Shown: positions 45,212 to 53,114 of the stretch, in pieces
How the letters are laid out: each line of letters begins with the position of its first letter
Position numbering within the stretch: the first letter of the stretch is position 1
Source: Candidatus Melainabacteria bacterium
GTDB taxonomy: Bacteria; Cyanobacteriota; Vampirovibrionia; Obscuribacterales; Obscuribacteraceae
Length of the DNA stretch: 64,000 nt
Direction of reading: 5' to 3'
NCBI GenBank assembly: GCA_003153555.1
Contig: PLZS01000185.1
Span: forward strand, 57,458 to 121,457
Notes under the pieces: model-generated
Database searches by the model: none
Told to the model about the DNA's origin: nothing
The model's input: the letters and a program-made list of their open reading frames with translations, nothing else
Made by a program: the position numbers and the translations under genes

Positions 45212-48200
45212 GTGGAGGATCACGAGTTGGTTGGCGAACGGTTAAACTTAGCCGAAACTAAAAAAGCGCCAGAGGCTGCCGCCTCCCAGCACGATTCGAG
45301 CAGCTGGTTTGCCAACAACGTGCTCGACCCATTTATTCACGGCACCGGCGTAGTACAGGTTTACAACACTTTTGCTTCGAATAAGGACCAGATCGCCCTT
45401 CCTGAGACTCATCAAGCGAAGATGTTTACTGCCGATTGGGCGGTACAGAGTATCTCTGGTGCAGCTGGCGCCATAATTCCTTATGTCGTGGCCGGCAAGG
45501 TTATGGGCTCAGGGATGAGAGCACTGGGTGGTGAGCTTGGTCTGCAAGGCGGAGCAGCTCGCTTCATGGCCAGTGAAAGTGCCGCCCAGATTTTTGGGGC
45601 TGGCGCCTACGACTTTATCAAAGCTCCAAATGCCGGTGAGACCAGAGCTGGAAATGCATTAGGCACTATGGCGGGATTCGCGGTTTTCGAAGGCGGCAAC
45701 CACTGGTTGAACAAAGCTGTTCCTCTGGCGGCAACAACCGGGCTGTCCAGAATGGCGCTCACCGGAATCGGACGATTCGGTGTCGGCGCGGCAGGTGGTC
45801 TGGTCTCGTACGATTCATCCAACTTAGCTACCAGCCTGGTTACCGGTCAAGAAAATCACGCTACTTTTGAAGGACGGATGTCAGCGATGGCAAACGGCGG
45901 CTTCATTAACGTTGCTCTGCCCGTCGTTCAAAAAGGCATTACGAAAGCGGCCGACCTAGCAGTTAATGGACGCTCTTTTGGCAGTGGCATTCCCGTAGAA
46001 CGTTATCTCCAAAATGAAGGACTTAATGATCCCGAGCTGAACAAGCTTTCTTACGAAAATCGCTTGGCACGGGTTAAGGAGTTAACTGGAAAGGAATCTG
46101 GTTCCAGCGCGGATGTTCGCAGTAACATCGTTATGTTTGACGCCTCCCAAGGCATTGGCAAACTGGCTCATGAACTGACACATTTGAGACTGGCCAATCA
46201 ATACGAACCCGGTTTCAGGGTACTAGCTGACAATTTGAAATCGGATCCTGTGAAAGCGGAACAGCAGTTCATGCAGATTCGCGCCGAGATGGAATCGCAA
46301 TCACGACAATCTGAAGTGCGTGTGCAGACCAGAATGAATGGAGCTGCACCGGAAGTGGTGACGGATGTGAGACAGCTTGGCCAGCAAGTTGCGTCAAACG
46401 GCAGAACTTATAACGAAATCTGGAAAGAAGAATTCAGTCGCTTCCAGGCGGATCCTACATTTAGACCAGCGAGAGAATATTCCGGCTCATCAGTTCCCGA
46501 TGCGAAAGTAGATGCTAAGGCTGAAAAGCCCCCTGTTGAACAACCGAAGTTGGATCTTGAGGATCCAACACGTGGTCAACTAGTTCCGCTCGATAAGGCT
46601 ACTCTTGGATCACCGGATCATTTGGGTGCCACAATTACCGACAAGGGCGTCAACTTTGCGGTGGATTCTCATGGTGCCAGCGGCATGGATTTGCTGCTGT
46701 TCAAGACAGCTGATGCAACTGCAACGAGCGAAGTCTTGCCGATGTTCAAAACTGGTGACGTGTGGCATCGCGAGGTCCCAGGCTTAAAAGCGGGCGATTT
46801 CTACTTGTTCAAGGCCCACGGAGATTACACCCCAGCTCAAGATGGTGCGCGATTCAATTCCAACAAGGCAATGCTCGACCCCTACGGTAAAGCTGTTACA
46901 GGCGACGTTCATCCAACTGGTAAGGGAGAAGAGCTAGGGTACGACAACTCCGATCCCAATGATCCAAGTCGGGATCTGAGACCGAGCACAATTGATAACG
47001 TTGCGATCATGCCGAAAAACGTCGTAGTCGACACCAACAGCTTCAATTGGGAAAACGATAAGCCTCCCGCTATTCCAATGACGGATACCGTTATCTACGA
47101 ACTCAACTTGAGAGGATTCACCGCATCTGATACCAGTATGGCTCCTCATTTGCGCGGAACTTATCGTGGTTTGATAGAAAAAATCCCGTACCTGAAGGAT
47201 TTGGGTATCACCTCAGTCGAGCTGATGCCGATCATGAAGTTCCACTCTGAAGACTCTGTTCGCACAAATCCAGCTACTGGAGAAGTACTGAAGAATGCCT
47301 GGGGCTACAACACGATGGCGTTCCAAGCACCAGAAGGACGTTTCGCCGCTGATGGTTCGAACGGTCAACAAGTAAACGAATTCAAGTCGTTAGTTAAAGC
47401 ACTCCACGATAACAACCTTGAAGTGATCATGGATGTGGTCTTCAACCACACAGCCGAAGGTAACCCAACGGGTCCTACGTTTAGCTTCAGAGGACTGGAT
47501 AATAATCAGTATTATTTACTCCTGCCTAATCGTCCGGACTTGTATTTTGATGCCACTGGTTGTGGTAACACAATCAATGCGAATAATCCGAAAGTTCAGA
47601 AATTCATTCTAGATACCTTGCGTTATTGGCAGCAGGACTATCATGTCGATGGTTTCCGCTTTGATCTAGCCACAGCTTTCAATTTTGATGCCAATGGTAA
47701 GTTCCAAGAAAAGACTCCGATCATGCAAGCGATTGAGAGCGACCCTGAATTTGCCAAAGTGAAGTTCATTGCTGAACCTTGGGACATCATGAACTACCGA
47801 CTCGGTCATTTCTCTGATCGCATGTGGGCAGAGTGGAACGGTAATTTCCGTGACACCACGCGCAGTTTTGTCAGAGGTGAGTCGGGTCAAACCGGAACAC
47901 TGGCAGATCGGATTGCGGGCTCTCCAGGCTGGTTCAATGAGTTGACCGGACGCAACTCGATCAACTTTGCCACTGCGCACGATGGATTCACCTTGAGAGA
48001 TTTGGTCTCTTACAACGAGAAACATAACGAAGCAAACGGCGAACAGAATCGTGACGGCAGTAATGATAATAAGAGTTGGAATTCTGGCTTCGAAGGTGAT
48101 CTCGCCAAGTCCGATCTTCCAGATTGGCAAAAGGCTCAGATAGAACAGCTGCGCGACAAGCAGATGAAGAATATGCTCTCTTTGATGTTTTTGTCTCGAG

Positions 48201-48676
48201 GCACACCGATGATGCTGTACGGCGATGAGATCCGACGCACGCAAGGTGGCAACAACAACGCCTATAACCAGCAGCGCTTGAATGAGATGCCTTGGGCTGA
48301 GCTAGAGAAGAACGCGGACATGTTCCGCTTCACTAAGATGATGATCGATCTTCGCAAGACGCACGAAATCGGACGCAGCAAACCTTCCGACATCAGCTGG
48401 CATGGAACGGAACCTTTCAAGCCAGACTTCTCAGATGGTTCTCGATTTATTGCCTGGCAGATGACACCATCCACACCCGGTATCAGACCACTTTATTCAG
48501 CATTTAATGCTTATTGGGAACCACTTAAAATTCAATTGCCACCAGGTGAATGGTCACGTTTGGTTGACACCAATCTGCCGTCAGGGCAAGACATCGTCGG
48601 TAGCACAAATTCTACGCCACTGGCTCATGAATATGTAATTCAACCACGATCTGGAATCGTACTCGAAGGCAAATAA
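45212..48676 (+). CDS. N-terminal hydrophobic/HELTH region fused to GlgX-like glycogen debranching enzyme
   Basis: 1154 residues from GTG 45212. Residues 1-260 are Ala/Gly-rich and weakly hydrophobic (GAAGAIIPYVVAGKVMGSGM, LGTMAGFAVFEGG). H320-E-L-T-H324 (KLAHELTHLRLA) is zincin-like. A charged linker follows to about 460. From 466 a CBM48-like domain (HLGATITDKGVNFAV) leads to a complete GH13 isoamylase/GlgX barrel: DVVFNH at 741, GFRFDLA with nucleophile Asp818, IAEPWD with acid/base Glu855, and AHDGF with Asp924. AHDGFTLRDLVSYNEKHNEA, and later GNNNAYNQ, are GlgX landmarks. The enzyme should cleave alpha-1,6 branches of glycogen or limit dextrins. The fusion to an extra 460 residues is unlike ordinary GlgX (about 650-720). 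Confidence 0.88.
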   Translation: MEDHELVGERLNLAETKKAPEAAASQHDSSSWFANNVLDPFIHGTGVVQVYNTFASNKDQIALPETHQAKMFTADWAVQSISGAAGAIIPYVVAGKVMGSGMRALGGELGLQGGAARFMASESAAQIFGAGAYDFIKAPNAGETRAGNALGTMAGFAVFEGGNHWLNKAVPLAATTGLSRMALTGIGRFGVGAAGGLVSYDSSNLATSLVTGQENHATFEGRMSAMANGGFINVALPVVQKGITKAADLAVNGRSFGSGIPVERYLQNEGLNDPELNKLSYENRLARVKELTGKESGSSADVRSNIVMFDASQGIGKLAHELTHLRLANQYEPGFRVLADNLKSDPVKAEQQFMQIRAEMESQSRQSEVRVQTRMNGAAPEVVTDVRQLGQQVASNGRTYNEIWKEEFSRFQADPTFRPAREYSGSSVPDAKVDAKAEKPPVEQPKLDLEDPTRGQLVPLDKATLGSPDHLGATITDKGVNFAVDSHGASGMDLLLFKTADATATSEVLPMFKTGDVWHREVPGLKAGDFYLFKAHGDYTPAQDGARFNSNKAMLDPYGKAVTGDVHPTGKGEELGYDNSDPNDPSRDLRPSTIDNVAIMPKNVVVDTNSFNWENDKPPAIPMTDTVIYELNLRGFTASDTSMAPHLRGTYRGLIEKIPYLKDLGITSVELMPIMKFHSEDSVRTNPATGEVLKNAWGYNTMAFQAPEGRFAADGSNGQQVNEFKSLVKALHDNNLEVIMDVVFNHTAEGNPTGPTFSFRGLDNNQYYLLLPNRPDLYFDATGCGNTINANNPKVQKFILDTLRYWQQDYHVDGFRFDLATAFNFDANGKFQEKTPIMQAIESDPEFAKVKFIAEPWDIMNYRLGHFSDRMWAEWNGNFRDTTRSFVRGESGQTGTLADRIAGSPGWFNELTGRNSINFATAHDGFTLRDLVSYNEKHNEANGEQNRDGSNDNKSWNSGFEGDLAKSDLPDWQKAQIEQLRDKQMKNMLSLMFLSRGTPMMLYGDEIRRTQGGNNNAYNQQRLNEMPWAELEKNADMFRFTKMMIDLRKTHEIGRSKPSDISWHGTEPFKPDFSDGSRFIAWQMTPSTPGIRPLYSAFNAYWEPLKIQLPPGEWSRLVDTNLPSGQDIVGSTNSTPLAHEYVIQPRSGIVLEGK

Positions 48677-48685
48677 CCTGGGAGC

Positions 48686-48716
48686 GCCGGCTTCCAGCCG
48701 GCACCGAATTCGGTGC
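48686..48716. repeat. Overlapping double palindrome between convergent genes
   Basis: GCCGGCT-TCC-AGCCGGC (48686-48702) forms a 7-bp stem with 3-nt loop; it shares its last two bases with GCACCGAATTCGGTGC (48701-48716), a perfect 16-base palindrome. No T-tract follows on either strand. May be a bidirectional attenuator or a REP-type element. Confidence 0.55.
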
Positions 48717-48747
48717 ATACTAAGTCGAAGGACTCAATTTCATTCGA

Positions 48748-50478
48748 CTAGAAGCGGATCTTACTCAATCCTTGATACAGTGTGCGATTGACGGCGCCGT
48801 TGATACCAACATTGATGGCACGTCGGGTGGCTTTTTCAGTTACGTTTCCGGCGTACTTAGCTGTTCTGCTAACCACATTGGGTCCGTTGCCTCCGCCGCG
48901 ATTCATGAACACTTGTCCGCCACCACTGTTTTGAGGCGTCTTAAAGCCACCTTTAAAGCCACCGAGTCCACCACCACCGGAACCGCCGGAGGGCATAATT
49001 TGCATGAGGAACTGCAGTGCTCCTGCGGCTTGCATCGGATCAATTGGTGGCAAGCCTGGCAATTGAATTGGTGCGCCGCCTGTGCTGGCACCGAGGGCGC
49101 CACCAAGCACATTAGCAGGTGACATTGGAGCTGCTGGCATTCCAATTGGTTGCATAGTGTTTGCGGGTGGTGGCTGTGCGCCACCAATTTTCTCTTGTTG
49201 AAGCACTTCACCAAGAAGAGGTGTGGAACCACTGCTGGTGCTGCCTGGCTGCTGCCAATCTGACTGGCCAGTTGTATTGGCAGCGGGAGCTGGAGTTTGC
49301 CAGTTAGACTGTGTTGGAGAGCTGTTGTTGGCTGGTTGCTGAAAGTTTGATTGTCCTGTGGAAGTGGCTGCCGGTTGTTGCCAATTTGATTGAGTTGGAG
49401 AACTGCTATTGTTGGCTGGTTGCTGAAAGTTTGATTGTCCTGTGGAAGTGGCTGCCGGTTGCTGCCAATTGGATTGCGTAGGTGCTGAGTTGCTCGCGGG
49501 AGTTTGCCAGTCAGATTGAGTCGGCGCCGGAGTGGAAGCACTCGTGCTTGGAGTCTGCCAATCTGATTGCCTTATGCCACCACTATTGTTTACCTTCGGC
49601 GACTGCAGTGTGGACCAATTGCCAACATTGCCGATCGGTCCGGAGCTAGAGCTGACATTCTTAGCATGTTTGTTTGCTTTCGATGTTTTATTTGAATCAG
49701 CTGCCATGCTCGTATCAATATTTGGTTTTTGCCAATCCGATTGAGTTATGCCACCACCAGTGCTTGCTGGAGTTTGCCAGTCAGACTGGGTAAGGCCAGT
49801 TGGAGCAGTTGTCGCTGCTGGTTGTTGCCATCCAGATTGAGTTGGAGCGGAAGTTGTAGTCGCTGGTTGCTGCCATCCGGATTGTGTTGGAGCTGATGTT
49901 GCAGCTGGTTGCTGCCAATTAGATTGCCCCATTTGCCCTTGTTGTGGTGCGCCTTGCCAATCTGATTGACCTTGCTGTGGCTGTTGCATAGTTGATTGCT
50001 GTGGTTGCTGCCAATTCGATTGTTGCGGCTGTTGTTGCTGCCAGTTCTGGGCTTGTGGCTGCTGAGGTTGTGCTTGAGGTGTTTGAGCAGGCCATTGCCC
50101 GGCATAAGCAGGATATGTCATTGGAGTTTGCGATTGCAAAACTGGCGCGCCAGGTGTCTTTGTCGCGGTGGTTTTCGCTGGTGCAGCTTTAGCGGGAACG
50201 CTTGCCGGTTTAGCTGCGGCAACCGGTTTCGCGGCTGGTTTGGCCGGCACGGCGGCAGCCTTCGGTTTAGCAGCAGCGGCTGGTTTCGCCGGTAAGAAGG
50301 ATCCAGGTGGTGCCGATTTCCAATCCGGTTGTCCGGGACCGCCTCTTGTCGGAGGCAATTCCAGTGGCGTTAATCCATCTATAGCTTGTGATTGCGAAAA
50401 GACTGGCAGACATACATTTGAAAGTGTCAGCAATCCGCAAAGAACAGTGAGTTTTTTCTGGTAAGTGAACATCATCAT
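48748..50478 (-). CDS. Secreted Gln/Trp/Pro-rich repeat protein
   Basis: 576 residues. Signal peptide-like start (LTVLCGLLTLSNVCLPVFSQSQ). An Ala/Lys/Pro-rich zone (60-115, PAKPAAKPVAAAKPASVPAK) leads to a long array of units QSNWQQPA, QSDWQTPAS, QSGWQQPAT and QSNFQQPANN (about 130-410). A Gly/Met/Pro region follows (MQPIGMPAAPMSPANVLGG), and the last 60 residues are Gly- then Arg/Asn-rich (GNVTEKATRRAINVGINGAV). No enzymatic motif. The upstream gene (50487) is only 8 bases away, so both form one operon. Likely an exported, disordered surface or matrix protein; its C-terminal basic segment is the only conserved-looking module. Confidence 0.72.
   Translation of the reverse strand: MMMFTYQKKLTVLCGLLTLSNVCLPVFSQSQAIDGLTPLELPPTRGGPGQPDWKSAPPGSFLPAKPAAAAKPKAAAVPAKPAAKPVAAAKPASVPAKAAPAKTTATKTPGAPVLQSQTPMTYPAYAGQWPAQTPQAQPQQPQAQNWQQQQPQQSNWQQPQQSTMQQPQQGQSDWQGAPQQGQMGQSNWQQPAATSAPTQSGWQQPATTTSAPTQSGWQQPAATTAPTGLTQSDWQTPASTGGGITQSDWQKPNIDTSMAADSNKTSKANKHAKNVSSSSGPIGNVGNWSTLQSPKVNNSGGIRQSDWQTPSTSASTPAPTQSDWQTPASNSAPTQSNWQQPAATSTGQSNFQQPANNSSSPTQSNWQQPAATSTGQSNFQQPANNSSPTQSNWQTPAPAANTTGQSDWQQPGSTSSGSTPLLGEVLQQEKIGGAQPPPANTMQPIGMPAAPMSPANVLGGALGASTGGAPIQLPGLPPIDPMQAAGALQFLMQIMPSGGSGGGGLGGFKGGFKTPQNSGGGQVFMNRGGGNGPNVVSRTAKYAGNVTEKATRRAINVGINGAVNRTLYQGLSKIRF
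49240..50040 (-). repeat. Tandem QSxWQQP coding repeats
   Basis: About twenty units of 8-14 residues with QS[ND][WF]Q[QT]P core; the DNA shows near-identical blocks (for example around 49310 and 49430, sharing long stretches), a sign of recent duplication within the gene. Confidence 0.8.
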
Positions 50479-50486
50479 CGTAACCC

Positions 50487-51596
50487 TTAACGCTGCAGCA
50501 TCCTTAAACCTTGATTGAGCATATTGTTCATCATCATATTACCGCCCATGCCGCCCATGCCCATTCCACCCATCGGCATACCCATGCCGCCCATACCCAT
50601 TCCACCCATGCCCATGCCCATCGGCATGCCCATGCCACCCATACCCATTCCACCCATGCCCATGCCGCCCATGCCCATGCCGCCCATACCCATGCCACCC
50701 ATACCCATGCCGCCCATCGGCATGCCACCCATACCCATACCGCCCATACCGCCCATGCCCATTCCGCGCATGCGCATGGCAGCCATCGGTCCGGCCATGG
50801 CGGCAACTCCACCAAGCGCCTTACCAATCATGTTACCAATTCCGGCTTTGGCTGGCTGTGCTGTATCGACGGGGACATTTTGAGCTGTTTGTTGAGCGCT
50901 GTTATTAACATCGTTCACGCTCGGGTAATCAGCTGTCCATCCTGCAGGTGAGGCCGGAGCTGCTTGTTGATCTTGTGGCGCTCCCTGTGCCTGCGCTTGT
51001 CCGTATTGTTGCGGGGACTGCGGAGGATATTGAGCTTGTTGCTGATACTGAGGATATTGGCCTTGCTGCGGATAGCCTTGGGGAGGATATTGACCTTGTG
51101 GATAGCCTTGCGCTGCGCCGTAAGCTTGAGGCGGCAGCTGTCCTGGCGCCTGTTGGCTGACCGGATATCCTTGCAATTGGCCAGGTTGGATTTGTGGTGC
51201 GCCGTATCCTTGCTGCGGTTGTGGTTGTTGCTGATATTGAGCGTAAGCCTGTTGCATAGGCGCTTGCTGAGCCGGTGATGCATCATAAGACTGACCCTGA
51301 TTTTGGGTCTGTTGTTGAGGATTAGAAGGATAAGCGCTTGGTTGTTGGTAAGTTTGTTGCGGTGGTGGCGCCGGCAGATTTGAAGTGTTGCCGGGGTTTG
51401 ATTGCCATGCAGGTGGCGTGTTCGGCCAACCACTCTGCTGAGCAACGACCGGGGCACTTTGGTAGACCCCGGGCAAAATTTGCGAACCCGGAGGAGCGAG
51501 CGAATCAGCCAATGCCACTTGCGTGCTCGCTGCCACCGCTACCAGGGCGAGCGAAAGACGGCTAAATAACGATTCCAGTTTCGGAAAACGTTCCAT
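50487..51596 (-). CDS. Secreted Gln/Pro/Tyr-rich protein with Met-Gly repeat tail
   Basis: 369 residues. Signal peptide (LFSRLSLALVAVAASTQVALA). Residues about 40-215 are Gln/Pro/Tyr-rich with PQQGYPQ-like repeats (ending YGQAQAQGAPQDQQ). Residues about 230-275 form a more ordered link (VPVDTAQPAKAGIGNMIGKA). The remaining 85 residues are an almost pure Met-Gly array, GMGMGGMGMGG with occasional Pro. An end of MNNMLNQGLRMLQR follows. Met-rich repeats can bind Cu(I)/Ag(I) (family knowledge from copper-resistance proteins); here that is speculative. First gene of the operon with the Gln/Trp repeat gene. Confidence 0.72.
   Translation of the reverse strand: MERFPKLESLFSRLSLALVAVAASTQVALADSLAPPGSQILPGVYQSAPVVAQQSGWPNTPPAWQSNPGNTSNLPAPPPQQTYQQPSAYPSNPQQQTQNQGQSYDASPAQQAPMQQAYAQYQQQPQPQQGYGAPQIQPGQLQGYPVSQQAPGQLPPQAYGAAQGYPQGQYPPQGYPQQGQYPQYQQQAQYPPQSPQQYGQAQAQGAPQDQQAAPASPAGWTADYPSVNDVNNSAQQTAQNVPVDTAQPAKAGIGNMIGKALGGVAAMAGPMAAMRMRGMGMGGMGGMGMGGMPMGGMGMGGMGMGGMGMGGMGMGGMGMGGMGMPMGMGMGGMGMGGMGMPMGGMGMGGMGGNMMMNNMLNQGLRMLQR
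50535..50781 (-). repeat. Met-Gly coding repeat array
   Basis: Tandem ATGGGC/ATGGGT/GGC units, encoding GMGMGGM repeats with scattered Pro, at the 3' end of the upstream secreted protein gene. Reading the other strand yields His/Thr- or Pro/Ile-rich shadow frames that are artefacts. Confidence 0.85.
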
Positions 51597-51685
51597 CTAT
51601 ACTCTCCATTAAGTGTGTGTATTTCATTATGGGGCCGGAGCCGGTTTCCAAGCAACTAAATTCTCAGAAAAAAGGTTCAAAAATG

Positions 51686-51711
51686 AAAAAGGCGCCGCTT
51701 TCGCTGGCGCC
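51686..51711 (-). terminator. Rho-independent terminator after ctpA-like gene
   Basis: On the reverse strand GGCGCC pairs with GGCGCC (with AGC GAAA GC between, a GNRA-type tetraloop), followed by TTTTT. Lies just downstream of the S41 peptidase stop at 51731 and upstream of the secreted repeat operon. Confidence 0.88.
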
Positions 51712-51730
51712 CTCTTCTGAAAACCGTAAT

Positions 51731-52975
51731 CTATCTTCCCGCTATTGCTGCCTGATTGAGGCTGCTAGTGCGGATTGGTTTCTGCGACATCCGGCTTGGT
51801 TTCAAACTTGCGATCTTCTCTTTGAGGAAGCTGACTGCAGTTTTGACCTGGTCTTCTTTGTTGATTACGTTGATGTCTGGGATGACTCCGACTTTATTGA
51901 TGTCTGAGCCGCCTGGTGTCAGATAGCGTGAGACTGTGATGTGCACTGCCGCTCCACCGGGTAGGCGATTGATTTCTTGAACCAAACCTTTGCCGTAAGT
52001 GTGCGTACCCACTAAGGTTCCGCGTCCGTTATCTTGCAGAGCGGCTGCGAGAATTTCGCTGGCGCTTGCGCTTTCGTCATCAACAAGAACTACGATTGGT
52101 TGGTGTGTGACTGGGTCGCCTGAAGCGAGGTCGGTGTGACGTCCATGTCTGCTGATCGTGCTGACGATGGCGCCGCTTTCGAGCAACATGTCTGCGATTT
52201 CGAGTGCGTTGGAGAGTAGTCCGCCTGGATTATCTCTAAGGTCAAGAATGATGCCATCGGTGTTGGACAGTTTCCCCAAGGCTGCTCTGAATTCTCGGGA
52301 AGCATCATTAGAGATGAAGGTGGAGAGCTGGATGTAGCCGATGCCGTTATCGAGCACTTTGGAGGTAACGGCATGGATAGTGATTTCTTGGCGAGTGATG
52401 GTGACAGACTTCTGAGTATCACCATGGCGGACTCCGATTTGAACGATGCTGCCTGCTTTGCCTCTGATGTGCTCAGCGGCTTGTTCAGGAGTCATGCCGA
52501 TTGCTGAGATATTATCGATAGCGATGATTTCATCACCTGATCGAACACCAGCTGTTTCAGCCGGTCCATCTTCAATTGTTCTGGTGACAATCAGTTTGCG
52601 TTGGTCTTTCGATTGTTGCAAGTTGATGCCGATGCCCACGATGCGTGCGTCGATTGCATCATTTTCGTCTTGGAAGGCGCGTGGATCGAGGAAGCGAGTG
52701 TAAGGGTCGTTGAGCGTTTCGAGCATGACCTTGATGTATTTGTGTGCATCAGCGGTGCTTTTGATCTGAGTGTCGAACTTGTGCTCGAGTTCATTCCAGT
52801 TCTGATTGTGGAAACTTGATTCGTAGTAGTTATCGCGCACTAGCTGCCAGGCACGGTGATAGACTTCCTGGGGCTGCGAACGGTGACCTTGCGCAGGCTG
52901 ATACATCATGGATGAACAAACAAAAAAGGCCAAAACTAATGAGCCGATGCGCTTCAGTCGTTTCATGGGGCACAC
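51731..52975 (-). CDS. C-terminal processing peptidase (S41 family, CtpA-like)
   Basis: A 414-residue protease with a signal peptide/anchor (RIGSLVLAFFVCSSMMYQP). The N-terminal helical region (35-105) has YYESSFHNQNWNELEHKF and DPYTRFLDP. A PDZ domain spans about 112-195 (IVGIGINLQ, GDEIIAIDNISAIGM). The catalytic domain (200-390) has ILDLRDNPGGLLS and DDESASASEILAAALQD with Ser304, Asp315 and Lys329 (GTHTYGKG). The Ser-Lys spacing of 25 residues matches Tsp/CtpA. The enzyme cleaves proteins from their C-termini in the periplasm. The C-terminal tail is Arg/Lys/Ser-rich. Transcribed alone before the terminator. Confidence 0.93.
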   Translation of the reverse strand: MCPMKRLKRIGSLVLAFFVCSSMMYQPAQGHRSQPQEVYHRAWQLVRDNYYESSFHNQNWNELEHKFDTQIKSTADAHKYIKVMLETLNDPYTRFLDPRAFQDENDAIDARIVGIGINLQQSKDQRKLIVTRTIEDGPAETAGVRSGDEIIAIDNISAIGMTPEQAAEHIRGKAGSIVQIGVRHGDTQKSVTITRQEITIHAVTSKVLDNGIGYIQLSTFISNDASREFRAALGKLSNTDGIILDLRDNPGGLLSNALEIADMLLESGAIVSTISRHGRHTDLASGDPVTHQPIVVLVDDESASASEILAAALQDNGRGTLVGTHTYGKGLVQEINRLPGGAAVHITVSRYLTPGGSDINKVGVIPDINVINKEDQVKTAVSFLKEKIASLKPSRMSQKPIRTSSLNQAAIAGR

Positions 52976-53114
52976 TCAGTGATTATAGGTAATTAGGCGA
53001 CCCGCTCTTTTGGCGGCTTTTCAAAATCAACCTGAAAAGTTTGGGTTCGTATTTCTTTTATTCCCGCCAAAACTGAGTTTCAACATCGCCAGATTAAATA
53101 GTAACGCTTGACAT

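Noticed and set aside
49240-50040. Possible CRISPR-like repeats
   Set aside because: Repeats are in frame, of variable length, and encode QSxWQQP units; there are no regular spacers.
50511-50951. His/Thr-rich and Pro/Ile-rich forward frames
   Set aside because: These are shadows of the Met-Gly repeat array on the reverse strand.
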